Positions 6,907 to 11,556 of a DNA stretch of 11,556 bases are shown here, piece after piece. The notes beneath the pieces were generated by a model, which saw nothing but the letters and a program-made list of their open reading frames with translations, was not told where the DNA came from and searched no databases. The position numbers and the translations under genes were made by a program. Location: assembly GCA_014379305.1 (NCBI GenBank), contig JACMMB010000232.1, forward strand, positions 1-11,556, written 5' to 3'. Position 1 is the first letter of the stretch. Every line of letters begins with the position of its first letter. The DNA comes from Akkermansiaceae bacterium. Its GTDB lineage: Bacteria > Verrucomicrobiota > Verrucomicrobiia > Verrucomicrobiales > Akkermansiaceae.

Positions 6907-7803
6907 TCATCTCCTCTCGTCGTCCACCGTTCCGGACGGATCAACCTGCCCGTTGGGGCCACCGTGACCGTTGCCGGGGTTGGAGACATCGACTCCGTCA
7001 ATATTGTTGCCGTGGCCGTTGTTGCCCTTCGGCTTGCAGGTCATGAGAAGGACAATGTCCTGCAAGTTATAGCAGGGGCTGTTGATGTTCGCGTCGGACT
7101 GTGTCAGTTCCATCATGACGATTACATCCAACGGGCCAATCTTGATGCGACCGCCTCCATCGAGATACGGTTGCATGAAGCTCTTGACGTGAGTAGAGGT
7201 ATTGAGTGGGTAAGCGGTCGGCGGATACTCGCCGTTTTTCAGGACGCGTATGTTGTTGGTGCCACCCGAAGATGTGTAGGTAGTGCTCCAAGCTCCATTT
7301 TGAAAGTAACGACCGCCGAATCGAAACACCGTGTTCTTGTTCACTCTCTTGGACCAAACAAGCAGATTGGGATTCACCTGGGGGTTTGTTCCGTAAAAGA
7401 TACTAATGAAAGTGCCGCCATTCACGCTCACCATCGCCTGTGCCGGCACCCAGTTCACGTTGCTGGCCGCGCAGCCGCCAGTGGTCACTCCGGAGCCGAT
7501 TACCTTGATATCCACGTCCAGTTGATCAGTCGTAGTAATGGTGCCCGGCTGGGTGATGGTCACATAGTTCGTCACCGTCGAAGGATAGGTGATCGACCAT
7601 GTGAGGGTTGGTTTTGTTCCTGTCTGAACCACGGTAGGAAATGCGGTGAGCCATCCGCCTGGGACGGAAGGAATTAGTGTTGTATTATTGCTATTGCCGT
7701 TGCCGTTTCCGTTTCCTTGGGCGTAGCAAGTAAGGGATGAGATGAGGGCGCACGATGCGATAACGACTGCCTTCACGGCAGCCAGGTGGCTGATTGTCTT
7801 CAT
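6907..7803 (-). CDS. Exported protein with Gly/Asn repeats at both ends
   Basis: From ATG 7803 the product is 298 aa with a signal peptide ending SLTCYA (cut after A28). The mature N-terminus is a GNGNGNGNSNN repeat. A beta-rich Thr/Val/Gly domain follows. The last 43 residues form a Gly/Asn/Asp tail (NNGHGNNIDGVDVSNPGNG, then GGPNGQVDPSGTVDDE). Such Asp/Asn/Gly tails are common in secreted calcium-binding or surface proteins, but no defined calcium-binding repeat is recognised. The frame extends to a TTG at 7854; the ATG is preferred because it places the signal peptide at the N-terminus. Three mature cysteines could form a disulfide. It is the first gene of the operon, so its upstream region, which contains the REPIN-like element, should hold the promoter. 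Function unknown. Confidence 0.8.
   Translation of the reverse strand: MKTISHLAAVKAVVIASCALISSLTCYAQGNGNGNGNSNNTTLIPSVPGGWLTAFPTVVQTGTKPTLTWSITYPSTVTNYVTITQPGTITTTDQLDVDIKVIGSGVTTGGCAASNVNWVPAQAMVSVNGGTFISIFYGTNPQVNPNLLVWSKRVNKNTVFRFGGRYFQNGAWSTTYTSSGGTNNIRVLKNGEYPPTAYPLNTSTHVKSFMQPYLDGGGRIKIGPLDVIVMMELTQSDANINSPCYNLQDIVLLMTCKPKGNNGHGNNIDGVDVSNPGNGHGGPNGQVDPSGTVDDERR
7687..7716 (-). repeat. Five tandem hexamers encoding Gly/Asn/Ser repeats
   Basis: On the coding strand the units are GGAAAC, GGAAAC, GGCAAC, GGCAAT and AGCAAT. They encode the GNGNGNGNSN stretch just after the signal peptide of the exported protein. Two units are identical and the others differ by single bases. Unit gain or loss would stay in frame and only change the length of the linker. 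Confidence 0.8.
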
Positions 7804-7876
7804 GGCTGGTTGTAAGGGTGGGTGTTTCACACTCCCCCGCTTGGATCTCGACAAATGGGACGTTTGTCGGGAAGCG

Positions 7877-7964
7877 GGTAGCCCGGAGCGGGCAAGGGCA
7901 GGGATTTCGCGCGGCTAACGCTTCGGCCATGCCAATTCGGGACAGAACCCCGATCCGGGCTACC
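7877..7964. repeat. REPIN-like element: two GTAG-headed hairpins in inverted orientation
   Basis: The ends are perfect 11-bp inverted repeats: GGTAGCCCGGA (7877-7887) and TCCGGGCTACC (7954-7964). Each end, read inward, is GTAG followed by a small hairpin: GCCCG-GAG-CGGGC (7881-7893) on the plus strand and CCCG-GAT-CGGG on the minus strand. A GTAG head plus a short palindrome is the known signature of REP elements mobilised by RAYT (TnpA-REP) transposases, and two inverted copies make a REPIN of about 90 bp. It lies 73 bp upstream of the operon of exported proteins, in a non-coding gap (7804-8082) that otherwise shows no gene. No RAYT gene is in the window. Copy number elsewhere is unknown. 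Confidence 0.6.
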
Positions 7965-8082
7965 TGGAAACTCTTTAGGGACAAAGGGATTCCAGGAAAA
8001 ATGCTATGAATTTACTTCGATTTCTCTTCTTCGTTTATTCTTAGTTTGGTGTTGTTTAACAGCAGTCGTCTTGGGTGAATTT

Positions 8083-8901
8083 TTACCGGGTGGGCAATGC
8101 CGGCTCCCGAAAACCCGGGGCGGCTTCGTTGGATACTGAGAATTTCCATGGACCCTTCGGAACCTCGTAGTCCTCCACGAACTTCCATTCCACCCGCTGG
8201 CCGCTTTTCATGCCGAGAAAATCACGAACCGAAGGGCTGACATCGAGTCCGGCACCTTGATTCCGATTAGACCGCGCATTCTCATTTCCGAAAACATATT
8301 CGTAGTGATCCGTCTCGAACGGGCCAACATCCTCCCACTGGGCGTAGCAAATTTTTCCTTCAAAGTGGATAGCGATCCAACGGCCCTTGCAGACTGAAAT
8401 GCCGTCGCCCTGATAACGCTCCCAAAACCACGGGATTACTTCCGAAGCTTCCGGGCGGTGACGGAAATCCTTGCCGATATCGTTATAGGGCAAGGCAATG
8501 TAAAAAGGATTCAGCATCGGAACAAAATTTCCTGGAAGGTATCCATCCCGGCTGTTCGGATCATCATAACCGCCGAAGTTCGCCTCCCAGTTCCGATCCC
8601 AGGCACTCATGTCATTCGGAGTCGGATTATTCAGCGTCGGTTGCTCCCCAATCCAAAATACCGTGGTCACCACATTCCGCTTCCAAGCAGCCTCGCGGCG
8701 GAAACTTTCCGAAGGATCTTCCAGCACGACCCGGGCAGCGGCGGGCACCTCGAATGGATCGGATAAACTCGATAGCGCTTCCCGGCGATCTTTAAGAAAA
8801 TCCTCATGGGCGGATTCCAACCGATCAGTCAAACGGGCCGCCATCCCTGTCCCCGTAAGCAGGAGAGTGAAAATGCCAGTGGTTTGAAGCGCAAATTTCA
8901 T
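8083..8901 (-). CDS. Exported protein with likely double-psi beta-barrel (RlpA-like) C-terminal domain
   Basis: From ATG 8901 the product is 272 aa with a signal peptide (MKFALQTTGIFTLLLTGTGM, cut near A21-A22). A charged helical part (22-75) is followed by an Asn/Asp/Pro/Trp-rich middle region. Residues 185-245 hold CYAQWEDVGPFE, then GAGLDVSPSVRDFLGM (216-231) and GQRVEWKFV. The spacing of a D.GPF motif and a GxxLDVSxxxRxxLGMxxG motif resembles double-psi beta-barrel proteins such as RlpA, which bind or cut peptidoglycan. C171 and C185 could form a disulfide. The frame also allows a start at 8973, but this would bury the signal peptide. No Shine-Dalgarno sequence is seen for either. It stands alone between the REPIN-like gap and the AT-rich gap. 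The fold call is inference from motif spacing. Confidence 0.7.
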   Translation of the reverse strand: MKFALQTTGIFTLLLTGTGMAARLTDRLESAHEDFLKDRREALSSLSDPFEVPAAARVVLEDPSESFRREAAWKRNVVTTVFWIGEQPTLNNPTPNDMSAWDRNWEANFGGYDDPNSRDGYLPGNFVPMLNPFYIALPYNDIGKDFRHRPEASEVIPWFWERYQGDGISVCKGRWIAIHFEGKICYAQWEDVGPFETDHYEYVFGNENARSNRNQGAGLDVSPSVRDFLGMKSGQRVEWKFVEDYEVPKGPWKFSVSNEAAPGFREPALPTR

Positions 8902-9219
8902 TTTCAGGAACCAATCAGACCCACAGAGGCCTTTAAGTTGAGGACATCTTAAATTTTTAGACATACGAATCAAGATTATTCTAAAAATATTTTGAACAAA
9001 ATCAGGTTCTCAATGTCCTCATTAAATTTATTTATAATCAGGAAGTTATATTTACCTAGGACATGCTTTAAGCTTTAAAAGCCCTCAGTTTGGACTACAA
9101 TGATGAAAAATATCACCTTAAATCGAATATTTATTAATCAAAAATATCAGGCTATTCAATCTTTTTTATTAATTTTGAACGAAACCGAAAACGGTTTTTT
9201 GATAATTTCGACCCCCTTC
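8902..9219. other. AT-rich gap of 318 bp without a convincing gene
   Basis: Composition changes sharply to mostly A and T compared with the flanking genes. It should contain the promoter of the minus-strand exported gene: TTGAGA (about 9009-9014, minus strand) and a TATTTT 18 bp away are a weak candidate. GAGGACAT occurs at 8940-8947, its inverse at 9013-9020, and AGGACAT again at 9058-9064. A hairpin with T-run lies at 9182-9200. A plus-strand frame opens at 9100 but most of it is antisense to mutL, so it is not called. Confidence 0.6.
9182..9200. terminator. Hairpin with T-run downstream of mutL
   Basis: AAACCG (9182-9187), loop AAAA and CGGTTT (9192-9197) form a short stem, followed by TTT. 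It begins about 22 nt past the mutL stop codon on the minus strand. The uninterrupted T-run is on the plus strand, so as an intrinsic terminator it fits plus-strand transcription better. On the minus strand the run after the stem is only CGTTC. It may work in both directions or stop antisense transcripts into mutL. The stem is short and the call is weak. Confidence 0.4.
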
Positions 9220-10911
9220 TCAACTTCTCCCCAGGCCAAACCTCCTGTCGATGTCTTTGCGATTATATTCAGTAATCGTGGGCCTTCCATCCGCGGCACA
9301 ATAAGGCAGATCGCAGCGAAAAAGTTTATCCAGCAAACCCAGTGCTTCGGAAAGTCGCGGAGTTATCCTCATAGCGGCTTTGTTTGCCAAGATTCTCGCC
9401 AAACGATCAAATGCGAATTTCCCAACCGAAATCGGTCCATGCAACATCTCCTCCAGAAAATCATCTATGTAAGCCTTGGGATCATCCACAGGCATGTGGG
9501 CCGGCAGGCTGACAATCTGCAGCGTGTTTCCTCCAAACGCCTCGACCTCGATCCCAATCTCCATCAGCGACATTTTCTCGCGTAACAGGACCTCCAGCTC
9601 ACTCGCCTCGAGTTCTATCAAAATCGGCACCAGCTGCTGCTGAGTCTCCAAGCCTCTCACCCGTTCCTTTGCCAAATTCTCGAACAAAATCCGCTCCATC
9701 GCGGCCTTGGGATCGAAAAGCACCAAGCCACCCTCGCTTTCGAGGATCACATACCGCTCCTGTAACATTCCCACCAAGCGAAAGCCATGGTTAGGGCTGT
9801 TGCGCTCTTCATCGGCTTCAATGACCAACTCCGGCTGAATCTGATGAAAAACCGGACCCGTCGCGTTTGCATGATCTTCCCCGGCAGGCTCCCGCCGTTG
9901 TAACTGCGTGGAGCTTGCATGTACCGGTCGTAAACATTCCGCCACTGCCTGCGCGATCAGGTCCCGCACCTCGAAAGGCCGATGAAACCTGACTTCCCGT
10001 TTCGCTGGATGAACATTCACATCGACCAAACCCGTTTCCATGTCCAGCCACAGCCAAGCCGCCGGATGCAGCCCTTCCTGCAAATTTCCGCGAAAACCTT
10101 CCGCCAGACCTTTTGAAACCGCCGCATCCTCAATCGGCCTTCCGTTTACGAATAGAAACTGATGACGCCTGCCCTTGCGTGCATGCTTCGCCGGCAAAAC
10201 AAACCCGCTTAACCTCATCCCCGGCCCAATCCGTTCCGGCATCGTCACCAGCTCACTGCCCATCTCATTTCCCACCAACTGCCGCACCCGGTCCACCTTC
10301 CTCGCCACGCTTGGCAGGTCGAACACCACGCGGTCATCCTTACGAAAACGGAATCTCACCCCCGGAGCCGCCAAGGCATGGAGACGGATCTGCTGCTCCA
10401 CCTGTGCGGCTTCAGTCGTCTCTGTGCGCATGAATTTGCGCCGCGCCGGCATGTTGAAAAACAGATTGCGCGCCTCAATCACCGTTCCCGGTGCTCCACC
10501 CGAGTCCCTGACGTCTCTTACCTTTCCCCCATCGACGATGATTTCCGTACCGACCATCGAGCTCCCCTGCCGAGTCATCATCCGGAACTTCGCCACACTG
10601 GCGATGCTGGGAACCGCCTCGCCCCGGAAACCCAGGGTCAGGATCGTAGCCAGATCCGCCGAGGTCCGAAGCTTGCTTGTCGCGTGTCGTTCCAGCGAAA
10701 GCAACGCATCCTCCCGCGTCATCCCGCACCCATCATCGGTGACCCGGATCAGCCACACCCCTCCCCTTTCAATATCCACCAGCACCGATTTGGCACCCGC
10801 ATCCAGGCTGTTTTCCACCAATTCCTTAACCACGCTCGCAGGCCGTTCCACCACTTCCCCGGCAGCGACCTGGCTCGCTAGGATATCGGGCATTACACGA
10901 ATAGTCGGCAC
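9220..10911 (-). CDS. mutL: DNA mismatch repair protein MutL
   Basis: MutL is the ATP-driven dimer that links mismatch recognition by MutS to strand incision. The N-terminal GHKL ATPase is intact: QVAAGEVVERPASVVKELVE (14-33), ending in the N-box glutamate region KELVENSLDAG (29-39), DDGCGM (59-64), RHATSKL (75-81), LGFRGEAVPSI (93-103) and VNVHPAKREVRF. A polar linker leads to the C-terminal dimerisation domain, and total length (563 aa) is normal. The C-terminal domain has DPKAAMERILFE (400-411) in place of DQHAxxExxxxE, LANKAA (508-513) in place of the ACK/ACR motif, and CAADGRPT (538-545) in place of CPHGRPT. Start: GTG 10911 gives MPTIRVMPD, as in the family. A TTG at 10953 would add 14 residues and has a GGGACGGGG upstream. 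Divergent from ftsY with an 79-bp gap. Confidence 0.95.
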   Translation of the reverse strand: MPTIRVMPDILASQVAAGEVVERPASVVKELVENSLDAGAKSVLVDIERGGVWLIRVTDDGCGMTREDALLSLERHATSKLRTSADLATILTLGFRGEAVPSIASVAKFRMMTRQGSSMVGTEIIVDGGKVRDVRDSGGAPGTVIEARNLFFNMPARRKFMRTETTEAAQVEQQIRLHALAAPGVRFRFRKDDRVVFDLPSVARKVDRVRQLVGNEMGSELVTMPERIGPGMRLSGFVLPAKHARKGRRHQFLFVNGRPIEDAAVSKGLAEGFRGNLQEGLHPAAWLWLDMETGLVDVNVHPAKREVRFHRPFEVRDLIAQAVAECLRPVHASSTQLQRREPAGEDHANATGPVFHQIQPELVIEADEERNSPNHGFRLVGMLQERYVILESEGGLVLFDPKAAMERILFENLAKERVRGLETQQQLVPILIELEASELEVLLREKMSLMEIGIEVEAFGGNTLQIVSLPAHMPVDDPKAYIDDFLEEMLHGPISVGKFAFDRLARILANKAAMRITPRLSEALGLLDKLFRCDLPYCAADGRPTITEYNRKDIDRRFGLGRS

Positions 10912-10990
10912 TCCACCATTTTGTCCGCCCCATTGCCCTTCATCAATCTTCAATTGACCCCGTCCCTTCGCTGATTAGCCTCGCCCCGCA

Positions 10991-11556
10991 ATGGCGGGCT
11001 TCTTCAAATCACTCTTCAACAAAATTGCCAACCAGGCCGAAATCGACTGGGATGAACTTGAGGCAAACCTCATTGCCTCCGACCTTGGCGCCAAGCTCAG
11101 CACGGGCATCGTAGATGAATTGTACGATCTGGGCCGGGAAATCTCCGCAAACGATGTGATCGAAGTCACCCGCAAGCGCTTGAGCGATATCCTCCCTGAA
11201 GACACCCCCGCTCCCGCCCCGCGCACCGATGGCAAGCCGACCGTCATTCTCATCGTTGGCGTCAATGGCACTGGCAAAACCACCTCCACCGCCAAGCTCG
11301 GCCTGTGGTTGAAAAACCGCAACTACAGCGTCAGGCTCGCCGCCGCCGATACCTTCCGCGCCGCCGCCGTGGCCCAGCTTGAGCGTTGGGGAGAGCGTCT
11401 CGATCTTCCCGTCATCGCCGGTGTGGCGAATGCCGATCCCTCGTCCGTCTGTTTCAAGGCTCACAAAGAAGCCATTGCCGACGGAGTCGATTTCCTGATC
11501 TGCGATACAGCGGGCCGCATCCATACCCGGCACAATCTCATGGAGGAACTCGGAAA
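10991..11556 (+). CDS. ftsY: Signal recognition particle receptor FtsY, N-terminal part (runs off the edge)
   Basis: FtsY is the SRP receptor GTPase that delivers ribosomes carrying membrane proteins to the Sec translocon at the inner membrane. The first 188 codons are present and the frame is open to the edge. The N-domain starts almost at once (MAGFFKSLFNKIANQ, then IDWDELEANLIASDLG at 18-33), so the long acidic A-domain of E. coli FtsY is absent, as in many bacteria. GTPase motifs are GVNGTGKTT (90-98, P-loop), DTFRAAAVAQLERW (120-133) and DTAGRIHTRHNLMEEL (172-187). The GVNG form of the P-loop and the DTAGR-x-H-x(3)-NLM-x-EL run distinguish it from Ffh. The short amphipathic start may serve for membrane contact. 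No Shine-Dalgarno sequence precedes the ATG at 10991. Confidence 0.95.
   Translation, partial: MAGFFKSLFNKIANQAEIDWDELEANLIASDLGAKLSTGIVDELYDLGREISANDVIEVTRKRLSDILPEDTPAPAPRTDGKPTVILIVGVNGTGKTTSTAKLGLWLKNRNYSVRLAAADTFRAAAVAQLERWGERLDLPVIAGVANADPSSVCFKAHKEAIADGVDFLICDTAGRIHTRHNLMEELG

Noticed and set aside
6964..7677. Plus-strand frame of 237 codons
   Set aside because: It is antisense to the exported Gly/Asn-repeat protein, which has a signal peptide and operon spacing; the plus frame has no such support.
7691..7984. Minus-strand frame of 97 codons across the REPIN-like element
   Set aside because: It runs through the inverted repeats and the start of the exported gene in another frame, has no signal or motif, and is explained by the repeat.
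8005..8043. Possible 12-codon plus-strand peptide MNLLRFLFFVYS preceded by AGGA
   Set aside because: Too short to separate from chance, and no plus-strand gene follows for it to regulate.
9100..9585. Plus-strand frame of 161 codons
   Set aside because: Most of it is antisense to the C-terminal part of mutL, which has clear homology; the first part is low-complexity AT-rich sequence.
10175..10957. Long plus-strand frame of 260 codons
   Set aside because: It is the antisense shadow of mutL, whose ATPase motifs on the minus strand are unambiguous.
11009..11533. Minus-strand frame of 174 codons
   Set aside because: It is antisense to ftsY, whose GTPase motifs are clear on the plus strand.
1..11556. 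CRISPR array, insertion sequence or transposase
   Set aside because: No regularly spaced direct repeats, Cas-like proteins or transposase motifs were seen in the window.

Overview
The window reads as a chromosomal segment of a Gram-negative bacterium, most likely of the phylum Verrucomicrobiota (Luteolibacter/Haloferula-like). The reasons are an operon of prepilin-like proteins ending in a very large E5-less member, several exported proteins of unknown family, moderate GC content, and frequent GTG/TTG starts with weak or absent Shine-Dalgarno sequences. The phylum is an inference; no rRNA is present. Housekeeping genes lie at both edges and an accessory-looking block of about 7 kb lies between them.

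Layout. Positions 1-785 (minus) are the 5' part of gyrB, preceded by a candidate promoter with a perfect 14-bp palindrome. Positions 895-1287 (minus) encode a small zinc-ribbon protein with a C-terminal membrane helix. A tRNA-Val(TAC) with encoded CCA lies at 1433-1507 (plus). From 4760 to 1514 (minus) three genes coupled by 4-nt overlaps encode two class III (E5-bearing) prepilins and one large (712 aa) prepilin-like protein without E5. Order and features match the T2SS tip pseudopilins GspI-GspJ-GspK. Position 4674-5288 (plus) encodes a 204-aa exported protein that runs divergently from, and overlaps, the first prepilin gene. Its stop is 3 nt from the stop of a convergent, tightly spaced three-gene operon of exported proteins (7803 to 5292, minus).

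An 88-bp element at 7877-7964 has the architecture of a REPIN: two GTAG-headed hairpins in inverted orientation. It is followed by an exported protein with a likely double-psi beta-barrel domain (8083-8901, minus), an AT-rich gap of 318 bp, mutL (9220-10911, minus) and, divergently, the 5' part of ftsY (10991 to the edge, plus).

How the genes may work together. The two prepilins and the large K-like protein would be processed by a prepilin peptidase and assembled at the tip of a type II secretion or type IV pilus-like machine. Its core genes are not in the window. The neighbouring exported proteins could be substrates or surface partners of that machine, but only adjacency supports this. The most notable observations are the oversized K-like pseudopilin, the unresolved start of the I-like gene, the REPIN-like element, and a MutL whose usual endonuclease metal-binding motifs are all altered while the surrounding framework is kept.
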